Positions 44,871 to 56,746 of a stretch of 64,000 nucleotides of DNA are shown piece by piece. The notes below the pieces were generated by a model that saw only the letters and a program-made list of their open reading frames with translations, had not been told where the DNA came from and did not search any database. The stretch is taken from the NCBI GenBank assembly GCA_029237695.1, contig JAQRGA010000110.1, forward strand, positions 62,001-126,000, read 5' to 3'. This DNA comes from Conchocele bisecta (lineage: Eukaryota; Mollusca; Bivalvia; Lucinida; Thyasiridae). The translations under genes were made by a program, and so were the position numbers. Position 1 is the stretch's first letter; each line of letters opens with the position of its first letter.

Positions 44871-45590
44871 CCTGCATGCCCCATGTGTTCAAACACCTAC
44901 TTTCAATCATATAAATGTGCGATAGGTGATATTCTTATATGCACATGTACATATTCCCGTTTGTACCAGTATATACTTAGATAACCCCAAACAGTCTTCA
45001 CATTGCATGTTCCACTTTTGTAAGACGGCTGTATTTTTAGTTTGTAGCTTTGGGTTACACCAACGTTGTAAAAAAACAGCTTAAGGTGTGCTCGGAACTG
45101 GTGTATAACAATAGTTTTTCACATTGCAATACTGCAAATGAAATATGTGTACAAACTCATCTTTGTGTAAAGTGTATCCTATTTTTCCAAGTTTAGCATC
45201 AGTTTATAGCTTAGAATACCTATAATGAGAAATTACATGCACACATTGTGAAAATGCATGTTATAGACTTTTATAAGCATGTTTAAGAAATTAATTTAAG
45301 ATAATGTAAAATCATTACTAATGGTCCTATTTGTGCCAATATTAGAATCAAAATACTCATTGCTGATCAAACATTTCAACTATTTTATGTATTTTTCCGT
45401 AAGATGTTAGACGAGTCTTATATTACGTGAAATTATTAGTTTAGATTTTATTTTTAAAAACAGTCCAGTACAATGTCTGCATCTACCTAGACTTTGGAAT
45501 TGCTAGGACACAAAGTTATCAATTAAGCTGTCCAAACTTATATCGAGGCAATCGGCTTAGTTTATGATTGCATTTGTTAGACAAAGCCCA
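44871..45590. other. AT-rich stretch without recognised features
   Basis: No long frame, tRNA or repeat seen. It ends at the MITE starting at 45591. Confidence 0.4.
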
Positions 45591-45824
45591 GGGGCCCGTT
45601 TCACTAAACTTCTTACGACTAAAATGTTTGTAAGTGCAAAATTATGATAGTCTGTAAATTGCACATTAGCAATGTTTTATTGTAAACAATTATTGGATTT
45701 ACATTTATTGAGCATAGGCTGCATATGCAGCCTATGCTCAATAAATGTAAATCCATCAGTTGAAATTTCCAGACAATCCTAAATTTGCACTTACGAACTA
45801 TGAAGCTTAGTGAAACGGGCCCCA
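45591..45824. mobile_element. MITE GGGGCCCGTTTCACTAA with a 62-bp perfect palindrome
   Basis: Ends GGGGCCCGTTTCACTAAAC and CTTAGTGAAACGGGCCCC are inverted. The inner words TAAGTGCAAA and TTTGCACTTA also pair. The centre 45694-45755 is a perfect palindrome with arms of 31 bases around GCATATGC. Same family as 8391-8973. Confidence 0.75.
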
Positions 45825-45934
45825 TTAATATTTGGAGGCTATTAGCATTAATAGCATTAATGTTAACACCTTTCATTGCCGCCAAAACTGAAGAAAACAT
45901 AATTTATGAATGTTTATGCTTGGTCATATCACTG

Positions 45935-46000
45935 TGGTTTTATTGGTTGACCAGTTCCGATATCACGTGATTTGCAGGATACGCCAATTTGATTGGTGGA
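45935..46000 (+). promoter_or_regulatory. Candidate promoter: CCAAT boxes and a CACGTG E-box
   Basis: ATTGG at 45942, ATCACGTGAT at 45962-45971, CCAAT at 45984 and ATTGG at 45992 lie within 60 bases, followed about 80 bases later by an ATG and a strong donor. Clustered NF-Y-type CCAAT boxes with an E-box are typical of animal promoters. The role is inferred. Confidence 0.4.
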
Positions 46001-46074
46001 ACATGAACATTCTCATGATCTGGGAAAATTGAGGGAGAGATTCTTGTTTAAAATATTCGGCAGTTGCAGTTCGC

Positions 46075-46128
46075 ATGCCGAAGAGTAATAATGGTTTGAA
46101 GATAACAAAATCTCTTTCGATTTTTCAG
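46075..46128 (+). CDS. Candidate first coding exon, 18 codons
   Basis: ATG at 46075 opens MPKSNNGLKITKSLSIFQ and ends exactly at CAG|GTGAGTG, a near-consensus donor, in phase 0. The cluster of promoter-like motifs lies just upstream. No following exon could be fixed in the next 1 kb. A decayed copy at 48976-49064 has the same start but lacks the donor. Short, so it could be chance. Confidence 0.3.
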
Positions 46129-47124
46129 GTGAGTGAAAGTTTTCATATGTCCTCTGTGTGATAGTTTCTTGTACATTTTTACTTTGTATGTTATGAAATT
46201 TATGATGACCACCTTTTTCATAGTGTGTAATGGAATATTAACGATTCATATAACTGTACATGTTGCTCTAGTTTAAATGTTTTTGAGACCAAAGAATGCA
46301 GACAGCGAAAAATGAAATAACCTATTAAGGCATGCTTTCTACATTTTAGTCCTCAATGTCCGCCAGTAATTTCGACGTCACTGAAATTTGCAATTTATGG
46401 TCTTTTTTTCATATGTTTACGAATAATACGTAATTTAATTGTACGAAAGTACATGTAACTTAAAAATAGAAAGGATCAGCTATTGGATTGTTTTGCCTGA
46501 TTACTCGTGATATTGCACATCACAGTTAGTTGTCTGGTAGCCTATAACTGTCTCTGCTATTCACAGTTATCGCCTTAGTAACTCTCAAAATAGGAGATAG
46601 ACCTCGTGCAGAAGTTGAACTTTTGAAACTTTAACCAGTTGTTAAACTTAAATACAAATTGAGTACAAATTGCATAGTTACCATGACTATACCTTCAGGA
46701 TAAATTCAATAAATGAAGTATCCAAATGTGGACTTTGTACGCCTGTAATCAATATTGCTATATTATATGTCGATGTTGTCTTTCCTACAAGTCAATATTT
46801 CAGAGTGGCGTCCCCTACTGAAGAAACAACAGGGTTTACCTCAATTGATGATACATATTTACCTAAGAAGGGGCTGATTTAGTTAAGCAATTGTTTACAT
46901 CATTTTCTGCTGTCTGTCAAGGTATAATTGAAACATTTATTTAATAATGTTAATGCCTGTACACGGATACTGTGTAGGATCATGTATATTCCATTTTTTC
47001 ACATCTTTGAGCTTTGCTGTTTTGCATTTGCTACAGAATAAGATTGTTGATGTGTAGACACACACAGTCAACAAGCCGAAAGTTTATATAACTGCTACAT
47101 GTGTATATATCATTTATTTTTGAT
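46129..47124. other. Presumed intron or intergenic sequence
   Basis: No domain-bearing frame is seen. A 70-codon frame at 46670-46882 contains SKCGLCTPVINIAILYVDVV but has no family I recognise and no good splice sites. Confidence 0.3.
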
Positions 47125-47516
47125 GGGAGCACGCGAATGGGTAATTTAACGATCGGGGTTCATCCTTACTGGAAATCCGACTGGAGAACTTGGTTTTGGC
47201 CCTCACATACGTCTTTGGCATGTTGTATGTGACAGTTGAATCTGGTTATACCCCTTATGTGATTATTACGATATGTGTAATCCTTTTTTAGGGGAATGGG
47301 CCAAGTAACATGGTGTGGTATGGACCTGGCACCAGGTCAGATTAATTATTCTAATTTCAGGGCTGAATATATTTGTTCTCAATGTAAATATTCCGTTGTT
47401 CTGATTTTGGGATTTTCCCCCCAATGCAGCAGGTTAAAATGGGATCGAACCCGTTCGCCCGGCCTTACATGACCTTAGCTGTTGATAGGCCGTTAAACAC
47501 TAACAAACAAACAAAC
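47125..47516 (+). mobile_element. SINE copy with (ACAA)n tail
   Basis: GGGTAATTTAACGATCGGGG, GGCACCAGGTCAGATTAATT, GGGCTGAATATATTTGTTC, AGCAGGTTAAAATGGGATCG, TAGCTGTTGATAGGCCGTTA, then ACAAACAAACAAAC. Nearly complete. Confidence 0.75.
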
Positions 47517-47735
47517 AACTATTTTTGGGGAAGGGGCCAAGTGACTTGGTGTGGTATGGACCTGGCACCAGGTCAAGTTATTCTAATTTCAGGGCTGAAT
47601 ATATTTGTTCTCGATTTTAATATTCCGTTCTGATTTAGCAGGTTAAAATGGGATCGAACCCGTTTGCCCGGCCTTACATGACCTTAGCTGTTGATAGGCC
47701 ATTAAACACTAATAAACAAACAAACAAACTATATG
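47517..47735 (+). mobile_element. 3' half of the same SINE, in tandem
   Basis: Starts TTTTTGGGGAAGGGGCC and repeats the second half of the preceding SINE to TAAACAAACAAACAAAC. This produces a SINE with two tails, probably by unequal exchange or tandem retroposition. Confidence 0.7.
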
Positions 47736-48438
47736 CATTACAAGCTTGCACGCCTTGTAATTTATACGCACTATGTCACATAACATAGTTTCTCTATATA
47801 TAAATGCCAATGCAGCCTTTACACGGCAGTTTGATTAAATAATGATATATATGGCACATGCCATGCCAATAATTACTGGTAAATCATAGTCGGTCTGTTG
47901 GCTAAGTCTGGATTGGAAATTACTGCACCACATCCTTAGGATACAGTAATCAAGCCAATTCTCAGTCTTAAATATAAGCTACAAATCTACTGTGCCATAA
48001 ACTACATCTATATTAAACGGCTCTGAGTACACATGTATACACAGTCCCTGTTTCAATATGAAGTTCACATAGCCATTACTCAGGATTATACTAATTAAAC
48101 AAACCAATAGGAATTCCGCAAAACATAACATCTCTGCACTCGCTAAGGTTCAAACTAACGTTATTTGTCAGCAGCCGTTTAATAAATTACCTGGTTTATA
48201 ATGTGAGCTAAGATAGTCGTGTGTGTGTATTTAACTCTTTTATATTCAGATCGCCTGTGTTAACATATTCTCATTAGTATTTGTATGGAATATCTGGCTT
48301 GACTGTTATATGGTGGACTCTGTTGACTATAATGCCATCACACTACTTCGAGTTTTACTTAGAATGAACGGAAAATGGTCCGAGTATACAGCATTAATTG
48401 ATAAAAATGTTAATTTTCCCATAAAAAGTCAATCGAGT
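47736..48438. other. Unique AT-rich sequence
   Basis: No gene or repeat recognised. A frame at 48310 (VDSVDYNAITLLRVLLRMNG) runs into the SINE and is probably chance. Confidence 0.35.
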
Positions 48439-48451
48439 ACCACCTGTCATG

Positions 48452-48892
48452 TGGGTGGAAGGTGGGTGCAAGCGATGGGTAATTTAACGATCGGGGTTCA
48501 TCCTTACCGGAATTCCGACTGGAGACCTGGTTTGGCCCTCACATACGTCTTTGGCATTTTGTATGCGAGAGTTGAATCTGGTTATACTCCTTATGTGAGT
48601 ATTACGATTATTCGTAATCCTATTTTAGGGGAAGGGGCCAAGTGACTTTGATGTGGTATGGACCTGCCACCAGGTCAGGTTATTCCTAATTTCAGGGCTG
48701 AATATATTTTGTTTTCTCGATGTAAATATTCAGTTTCTGATTTTGGAATTTCCCTCCCCCACCCCCACCCCCCCCCACCCCCCCCCCCCCCCCCCAATGC
48801 AGCAGGTTAAAATGGGATTGAACCCGATTGCCCGGCCATTACATGACCTTAGCTGTTGATAGGCCGTTAGACCCCAATACACAAACAAACAA
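48452..48892 (+). mobile_element. Full SINE with a 13-bp target duplication
   Basis: Flanked on both sides by ACCACCTGTCATG (48439-48451 and 48893-48905). It starts TGGGTGGAAGGTGGGTGC, has the GATCGGGGTTCATCC core, a long C-run near 48760-48797 and the TAGCTGTTGATAGGCCGTTA end with an (ACAA) tail. The duplication defines both ends of the family. Confidence 0.85.
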
Positions 48893-48959
48893 ACCACCTG
48901 TCATGGCAGTTATAGTCGTGATGATCCATACAACATATATCATCAAGCACGTAGTTGAA

Positions 48960-49075
48960 ATGTTTACACTTGTTTTATAAAATATTCGGCCAATTGCAGT
49001 TCGCATGCTGAAGAGTAATAAAGGTTTTGAAGATAACGAAATCTCATTTCGAGATTTTTCAGAACATCAGCTAAT
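48960..49075 (+). pseudogene. Decayed copy of the candidate first exon at 46075
   Basis: ATATTCGGCCAATTGCAG, CGCATGCTGAAGAGTAATAA and GATTTTTCAGAACATC match 46050-46130 with small indels. The donor GGTGAGTG is absent. It shows that this exon-like piece has been duplicated. Confidence 0.4.
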
Positions 49076-49209
49076 TCCCCAAAGCACACCCCACACACAG
49101 GTGGGCTCCCAATACATTTAATTGTCGAAATTGATGGTTATGTCATCCAAGATGGCCGCCGAAAGGTCAAAAGGTCGTTATTTTATTAGAGATTTCAAAA
49201 TTCTTCGTC

Positions 49210-49317
49210 ACACGAACGTGGGTGGTGTCGGCGCGAATGAGACGGCGTAAATTTAACGGTATGGGTTTCCTCATAGGAATCACAATTTTGCCTGGTTTGG
49301 CCCTCAGGTTACGTTTT
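49210..49317 (+). mobile_element. SINE, left part, interrupted
   Basis: GTGGGTGGTGTCGGCGCGAA to TTTGGCCCTCAGGTTACGTT. The sequence continues at 51712 after a 2.4-kb element. The intact version is at 8449-8900. Confidence 0.7.
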
Positions 49318-51711
49318 TAGCTCACCTGAGCGAAGGTCATGTGAGCTATTGTTACCGAAATGTGTCCGTCGTCCGTCGTCCGTCGTCGTCGTCGTCGTCG
49401 TCCGTCGTCCGTGAACATTTTCAAACGTCTTCTCCTCGGTAACCATTGGGCCTATAGTCACCAAACTGCATGGTCATGGTCCTTAGGTAGGGGGATTACA
49501 AAATTGTTAAAATGACGTCATTACGTAATCCAAGATGGCCGCCACCTAAAAATAGCACAAATTCTTCAAAATTCTTCTTCTCAAGAACTGCCAACCGGAT
49601 TTCGACAAAACTTGGTAGGAATGATCGATGTACAATGCTCTTTCAAATTTGTTAAAATGGTGACCCCGGGGTCAAAAATGGGCGTGGCCCGTGGGGTCAA
49701 ATTGGGGTCAAATTTTATTTTTGACCGAATATGGTCAAGTCATATATCAAATTGAAGGTATCAATGAGGCGATCACTCTGGTGCATTTTTTGTCGAAATC
49801 AGATGGTTATGTCATCCAAGATGGCCGCCGAAAGGTCAAAAGGTTCTTTTATTAGAGTTTTCAAAATTCTTCTTCACATGAACCGCTTGGCCCATGGTAG
49901 CCAAACTTAAAAGTTATGGTCCATGGGTGAAGCCTTTTCAGATTTGTTAAAATGGAGGTCATCGCTAATCCAAGATGGCCGCCGTCTAAAAATAGCATAA
50001 ATTCTTAAAAAATCTTCTTCTCATGAACCGCTAGCTGGATTTTGACGAAACTTGTTATGAATGATTGATGTACAATGCTCTTTCAAATTTGTTAAAATGG
50101 TGACCCCGGGGTCAAAAAAAAATGGCGTGGCCCGTGGGTCAAATTGGGGTCAAATTTACTTTTCACAAAATATGGTCATTTTATTATATCAAATTGAAGG
50201 TAATCAATGAGGCGATCATTCTGGTGCATTATTTGTTTTCGAAATCGGATGTTATGTCATCCAAGATGGCCGCGCCGGAATTGTGTCAAAGGAAAATCGT
50301 TCTTTTATTAGACGATTTCAAAATTCAATTCTTCACATGAACCGCTTGGCCCATGGTAGCCAAACTTAAAAAGTTATGGGTCCATGGGTGAAGCCTTTTC
50401 AGATTTGTTAAAATGGAGGTCATCGCTGATCCAAGATGGCCGCCGTCTAAAAATAGCATAAATTCTTAAAAAATCTCTCATGAACCGCTAGCCAGATTTC
50501 GACGAAACTTGGTAGGAATGATCGATGTGCAATGCTCTTTCAAAGTTGTTTAAAAATGGTTTGACCCCGGGGTCAAAAATGGCGTGGCCCGTGGGGTCAA
50601 ATTTTTTATTTTTGACCGAATATTGGTCATGTATATATCAAATTGAAAGCATGAATGAGGTGATCACTCTGGTACATTTTTTTGTCGAAATTCTGATTGT
50701 TATGTTATCCAAGATGGCCGCCAAAATGTCAAAAGGTCGTTCATTTTATAGAGATTTCAAAATTCTTCTTCACATGAACTGCTTGGGGGGGCCCTTGGGG
50801 GGGGGGTGGGGGGGGGGTGGGGGTGGGGGGTGGGGGATGGGGGTTGGGGGGGGTTTGGGGGGGGGGGTTGGGGGTGGTTGGGGGGGGGGGGAGTTCCCAA
50901 AACTTGGGGTGGGTTTGGGGGGGGGGGGGTTGGGGGGGGGAAAATTGGGGGGGGGGGGGGGGGGTTGATGGGTTGGGGTGGGGGGGGATGGGGGGGGGGG
51001 GGGGGGGGGGTGGGGGGGGTGGTGGGGGGGGGGGCCATGAATGTTGAATGGGTTGTGGGGGGTGGGGGGGGGGCCTTTTTACAGATTTGATTAAAAAAGG
51101 GGGGGGAGGGGGGGGGGTCATCGCTAATACGAAGATGGCCGCCGGGGTTGATTAATTTAAAAAATAGCATAAATTCTTAAAAAATCTTTCTCCATGAACC
51201 GCTAGCTGCATTTTACTAATCTTCGTAGAATTTTTTACAATCAAGATGCGATTTTCAATGCTCTTTCAAAGTTGTGAAAAATGTAGACCCCGGGTCAAAA
51301 ATGGGCCGTGGCCCGTGGGGTCAAATTGGGATCAAATTTTATTTTTGACCGAATATGCTCATGTCATATATCAAATTGAAGGTATAGATGAGGCGATTGC
51401 TCTGGTGCAATATTTGTCGGAATCGGATGATTATGTCATCCATGATGGCCATCAAAAGGTCCATTTATTCGAGATTTTGAACGTCTTTTTCTCAGGAACC
51501 ACATGGCCGATGCTGGCCAAACTTCATAGGAAGTTCAGATCCTTGGGTGAAGCATTTTCAGATTTGGTAAAATGAGAGTCATCGCTTAATCCAAGATGAC
51601 CGCCATCTAAAAATAGCACAATTTGTTTAAAACATATGAACTCAATGTCACATTCTCGTCTGGTGTTCATGGAGTCAGGTGAGCGAATTAGGGGCATCAT
51701 GGCCCTCTTGT
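49318..51711 (+). mobile_element. Hairpin-headed element, AGCTCACCTGA head
   Basis: Perfect head AGCTCACCTGA..TCATGTGAGCT, then TCCGTCGTCCGTCGTCGTC. About four core units of 440-460 bp contain TCCAAGATGGCCGCC, GACCCCGGGGTCAAAAATGG, TGAGGCGATCACTCTGGTG and CATGAACCGCT. End GTCAGGTGAGCGAATTAGGG, hairpin GGGGCATCATGGCCC, TCTTGT. It lies exactly between ACGTTTT and TATATTTGG of a SINE. Confidence 0.8.
50780..51125 (+). other. G-rich stretch replacing repeat sequence
   Basis: About 320 bases of mostly G runs with GT, GA or TT breaks stand where sister units have only about 40 bases of ordinary sequence. They are flanked by disturbed repeat words. The polyproline/polyglycine frames on both strands are a result of this composition. 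It is either a G-quadruplex-prone expansion or a sequencing artefact. Confidence 0.6.
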
Positions 51712-52062
51712 TATATTTGGCTCTTTAGTTACCTGGGAGTTGAATTGGGTTATTGTCCATTATAAAAGTAGTAAGATTATTACTGATCCTACTGCTTTTG
51801 GGAAGGGCCAAATGATTCTGGTGTGGCGAGGACCTGGCATCAGATCAGGATTATTCTGATTTCAGGGCTGAATATATAGTTTTGTTATTGTAAATATTCA
51901 GTTCTGATTTTGGGATTTTCCCCCCATTTGTACATGTACTTGAACATGTACATGTACTTGTACAGGTAATATATGGGAGTTAGTACTAAACCCATTGACC
52001 CGGCCTTAAATCACCTTAGCTGTTGATAGGCCGTTAAACCCCAACAAACAAACAAGCAAAAA
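51712..52062 (+). mobile_element. SINE, right part, interrupted
   Basis: Continues 49210-49317: TGGGAGTTGAATTGGGTTA, GACCTGGCATCAGATCAGG, GGGCTGAATATATAG, TAGCTGTTGATAGGCCGTTA, CCAACAAACAAAC. Together the two parts make one full SINE. Confidence 0.7.
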
Positions 52063-52650
52063 CTATAGTGCTCCAGATCAGGTCATACATTGCTTTGTAT
52101 AGTTTTTTGTGAATAATTAGTCCAATACAGATCTGTATTTGGAACTAGTGATCCAGATCAGGGCATACTCTGTCCACTAGTTTTTAGCTCGCCTGCACGA
52201 AGTGCAGAAGAGCTTATGGCCTACCCCCGGCGTCGTCGGCGTCGTCCACAAACATAACGTTGGGTAAATGTCTTATAACTTCTGTTTCCTTTCATGGAAC
52301 ACCTTGTTATTTCATACATGCTTTCCTCAGATGACCCTCTATCATGCTGTAGCAAATCCATGACCCACCACATAGCCCTTACCCCAAGGTCAAGGTCACA
52401 AACTTGGCACATTCATAAACTTAACGTTGGGTAAATGTCTTAAATTTATAACTTCTGTTTCCTTTCATGGAACACCTTGTTATTTCATACATGCATTCCT
52501 CAGATGACTCTCTATCATGCTGTAGCAAATCCATGACACACCACCCAGCCCTTACCCCAAGGTCACGGTCACAAACTTGGCACATTCATAAACTTAACGT
52601 TGGGTAAATGTCTTATAACTTCTGTTTCCTTTCATGGAACACCTTGTTAT

Positions 52651-53770
52651 TATGCCCCCGCCACCGAATGGTGACGGCGGCATATAGTGTTACCGGCGTC
52701 CGTACGTACGTACGTACGTACGTACGTACGTCCCGAAACCTTAACGCTCGGGTAAATGGCTTATACTTTTTGTTTCCTTGCTCCGATCTGCTTGACATTT
52801 CACACATGCATTGCTCCAATGGTCCTTTACCGCCCTGTGACAAATCCACATTCGTCCCGCCCCCGCTAAGCGCAGGGTCAAGTTCACAGACTTGCTTGGT
52901 GCGTTCGAAACCTTAACGCTCGGGTAAATGGCTTATAATTTTTGTTTCCTTGCTCCGATCTGCTTCACATTTCACACACCCATTGCTCCAATGGTCCTCT
53001 ACTGCCCTGTGACAAATCCACATTCGTGCCGCCCCCGCTAAGCCCAGGGTCAAGGTCACAGACTTTGTGAGTTCGAAACCTTGACGCTCGGGTAAATGGC
53101 TTATTATGCCCCCGCCACCGAATGGTGAGCGGGGCATATAGTGTTACCGGCGTCCGTCCGTCCGTACGTCCCGAAACCTTAACGCTCGGGTAAATGGCTT
53201 TTTAAGTCCCCACCACCGAATGGTGAGGGGGGCATATAGTGTTAGTGTTACCGGTGTCCGTACGTACGTACGTCCCGAAACCTTAACGCTCGGGTAAATG
53301 GCTTATAATTTCTGTTTCCTTGCTCGGATCTGCTTCAGTTTTCACACACGCATTGCTCCAATGGTCCTCTACCGCCCTGTGACAAATCCACATTTGTCCC
53401 GCCCCCGCTAAGCCCAGGGTCAAGGTCACAGTCTTGGTGCGTTTGAAACCTTAACGCTCGGGTAAATGGCTTATAATTTATGTTTCCTTGCTCGGATCTG
53501 CTTGACATTTCACACACACAGTGCTCCAATGGTCCTCTACCGTCCTGTGAAAAATTCACATTCATCCCGCCCCCGCTAAGCCCTGGGTCAAGGTCACAGA
53601 CTTGGTGCGTTCGAAACCTGAACGCTTTGGTAAATGGCTTATAATTTCTGTTTCCTTGCTCCGATCTGCTTCACATTTCACACACGCATTGCTCCAATGG
53701 TCCTCTACCGCCCTGTGACAAATCCGCATTCGTCCCGCCCCCGCTAAACCCAGGGTCAAGCTCAACAGCG
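52651..53770 (+). mobile_element. Hairpin-headed element B (TATGCCCCCGCC head)
   Basis: Head TATGCCCCCGCCACC..GGTGACGGCGGCATA at 52651, followed by GTACGTACGTACG. Two more heads occur at 53104 and 53199. Core units have TTAACGCTCGGGTAAATGGC, TTGCTCCAATGGTCCTCTAC and CCCAGGGTCAAGGTCACAGA. Inserted in A after CACCTTGTTAT. The right end is not found. Confidence 0.65.
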
Positions 53771-54844
53771 TGACTCCATCCATTTTTTTGGGATAATGTC
53801 TCCAACGGCCAAAAAATATTGACTTATAGACTCGTTACATACCATTTAAAACCGTTTTAAATCGAAAAAAAATCCGAAAACATTTTTTACGAGGTCTACC
53901 AAATTTATCTTTTAATATTTTTTTTTACTCTTCTTTAAAGTGATATAACTTTGGTTCTGGCAATTGCATATCGTAGTATTTTATATTAAAATGTACAATT
54001 TTTGTATCATTCAATTGTAATCATTTTTCATATCACTTGTGCCCATGGCACTCGGAAATTGTGGTCCATCAGACGACGGCAAACACATACCCCCTCAAAT
54101 TGTCATTTTTCGACATTTTTTCAATGACGCACACATAAAACGCTATAACTTTTGTTCATAATATGTTATAATGCTTTAATATTTGTTTATAATTCAATTC
54201 TAAATAACTAACATACCAGAACAAAGGCCTACACCAAGGTAGTAGTAGCCAATGGCAGACCGGCAAACCCCACCCCAATCTTTTTTTTATTTCTACATAT
54301 TTTTCCCATATTTCAATGGCTACATCTTCTTCATTTATTACGTGGTATATATTTAATTAGCACGATTTCGTACATTAGTAACTACTACATTAATTAAATA
54401 TCGATTGTGAGCACATACCCGGGTAATTTTGGCCCATTAGCCCACCGGCAGACCCCACACCAAATGTTTTTATTTTTTTTATATTTTCCCCATATTTCAA
54501 TGGCTACATCTCCTTCATTTATTAAGTGGTATATATTTAATTAGCACTAATTCGTAGATTAGTAACTATTACATTAATTAAACATCGATTGTGAGCACAT
54601 ACCCGGGTAATTTTGGCCCAGTAGCCCACCGGCGGACCCCACCCCAAATTTGTTTTTTTTGTTGATATTTTCCCAATATTTCAATGGCTACATCTTCTTC
54701 ATTTATTACGTAGTATATATTTAATTAGCACCAATTCGTAAATTAGTAACTACTACATTAATTAAACTTCGATTGTGAGCACATACCCGGGTAATTTTGG
54801 CCCAGTAGACAACCGTAGGGACCCACCCCCCGAAATTTCATTTT
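53771..54844. repeat. AT-rich tandem repeat, about 184-bp period
   Basis: Three to four units contain CATATTTCAATGGCTACATC, TATATTTAATTAGCAC, ATCGATTGTGAGCACATACC and TACCCGGGTAATTTTGGCCC (54417, 54600, 54784). The leading 400 bases are unique or highly diverged. No gene. Confidence 0.65.
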
Positions 54845-56028
54845 TAGCTCGACTATTCGAAGAATAAGTAGAGCTTATGTTGTCACCCCGGCGTCGGCGT
54901 CACCGTCACGCCTTGGTTAAGGTTTTTAGTCAAGTTTGTATATGGAATACTACTGGCCCTACACCCACCATACTTGGACAACTTCATCTCCTAGTGATGT
55001 ACATCAATAACCCCTGATCTATATTTAACCTTGACCTACATTTCCTCTTGAATTACTTGGTTAATTCCCCTTGGTTAAGGTCTTTAGTCAAGTTTGTATA
55101 TGGAATACGACTGGCCCTACACCCACCATACTTGGACAACTTCATCTCCTAGTGATGTACATCAATAACCCCTGATCTATATTTGACCTTGACCTACATT
55201 TCCTCTTGAATTACTTGGTTAATTCCCCTTGGTTAAGGTTTTTAGTCAAGTTTGTATATGGAATACTACTGGCCCTACACCCACCATACTTGGACAACTT
55301 CATCTCCTAGTGATGTACATCAATAACCCCTGATCTATATTTGTCCTTGACCTACATTTCCTCTTGAATTACTTGGTTAATTCCCCTTGGTTAAGGTTTT
55401 TAGTCAACCTTGGTTAAGGTTTTAGTCAAGCTTGTATATGCAATACTACTGGCCCTACACCCACCATACTTGGACAACTTCATCTCCTAGTGATGCACAT
55501 CAATAACCCCTGATCTATATTTGACCTTGACCTACATTTCCTCTTGAATTACTTACTTAATTATACCCCCCGCAACGAGTTGTGGGGGGGGGTATACTGG
55601 AGTCAGGTTGTCCGTCCGTCCGTCCGCCGTAGCGTCGTTCCGTCCGTCCGGATAAACTTAACATCAGAGAAATATTGTTATAACTTCTATTTCCTTCATC
55701 TAAAATGCTTGATATTTCACACATGCATTTCTGTAAGGCTCTACTACCATGCTGTGCCAAATCCACGACCGTCCAACCCCGCAGATCCCAAGGTCAAGGT
55801 CAATTACTTAGTCCGTAAACTTAACATCAGAGAAATATTGTTATAACTTCTATTTCCTTCATCTAAAATGCTTAATATTTCACACATGCATTCCTGTAAG
55901 GCTCTACTACCATGCTGTGCAAAATCCATGACCGTCCAACCCCCGCTGATCGCAATGTCAAGGTCAAATACTCTTTACAAAACTTAACATCAGAGAAATA
56001 AGTTATAACTTCTATTTCCTTCATTGAA

Positions 56029-56503
56029 GCCCCGTGCAGGCACCGGGGCGGGATCAACTGATCCTGAGAATAGTGCTGCAGTAGCCATTGCTTGTCGTAA
56101 AAGGCGACTAAACTGGCTTAACGATTGGGTTCATACTTTCCGGAACCCACTATACCGGATTTGGCCCTCATGTACATTTTTGGCTTTCTTGTATGTGAGA
56201 GTTGAGTCGGGCTATGCCCCATATATAAAAGTAAGATTAGTGCTAATCCTATTACTTTTAGGGGATGGGATAAATGATGCTGGTGTGGGCGAGGGCCTGG
56301 CACCAGATCAGGTTGTTCTAATTTCAGGACTGAATATATATTTTGATTGTAAATATTGAGTTCTGAAAGTTGGGATTTTATACCCCCTCGGACAGGTGGA
56401 TACGGGACACGACCCCGTTGACCCGTCTGCTGTAGACTCCCTGAGGCTTGTACCTCTATGTTAGAAAAGCGGACGTTAAACCCTATTCACTCACTCACTC
56501 ACT
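56029..56503 (+). mobile_element. SINE with (CACT)n tail and 11-bp target duplication
   Basis: CCTTCATTGAA flanks both ends (56018-56028, 56504-56514). Starts GCCCCGTGCAGGCACCGGGG, has CATTGCTTGTCGTAAAAGGC, TTTGGCCCTCATGTAC, GGCACCAGATCAGG and the tail GCGGACGTTAAACCC then CACTCACTCACT. The central domain is shared with the (ACAA) SINEs, but head and tail differ. Confidence 0.85.
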
Positions 56504-56746
56504 CCTTCATTGAAAATTCTTATTATTTCACTTGTGCATTCCTCTAAGGTTGTACTATCATGCTGTCACAAATCTACGAGTGTCCAACCCCCGCTGATCC
56601 CAAGGTCAAGGTCACATACTTAGTCTCTTTACAAAACTTAACATCACAGAAATATGTTATAACTTCTATTTCTTTCATTGAAAATACTTAATATTTCATA
56701 TGCTGTGACAAATCCCCGCTGATCTCGAGTCAACGTCACATACATA

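Noticed and set aside
50741..51170. Polyproline and polyglycine frames
   Set aside because: Pure result of the G-rich stretch; no start context or conserved domain.
49139..51600. CAAGATGGCCGCC words as functional YY1 promoter sites
   Set aside because: The word resembles the YY1 site but differs in the core (GGCCGCC for GGCGGC) and recurs simply as part of the repeat unit.
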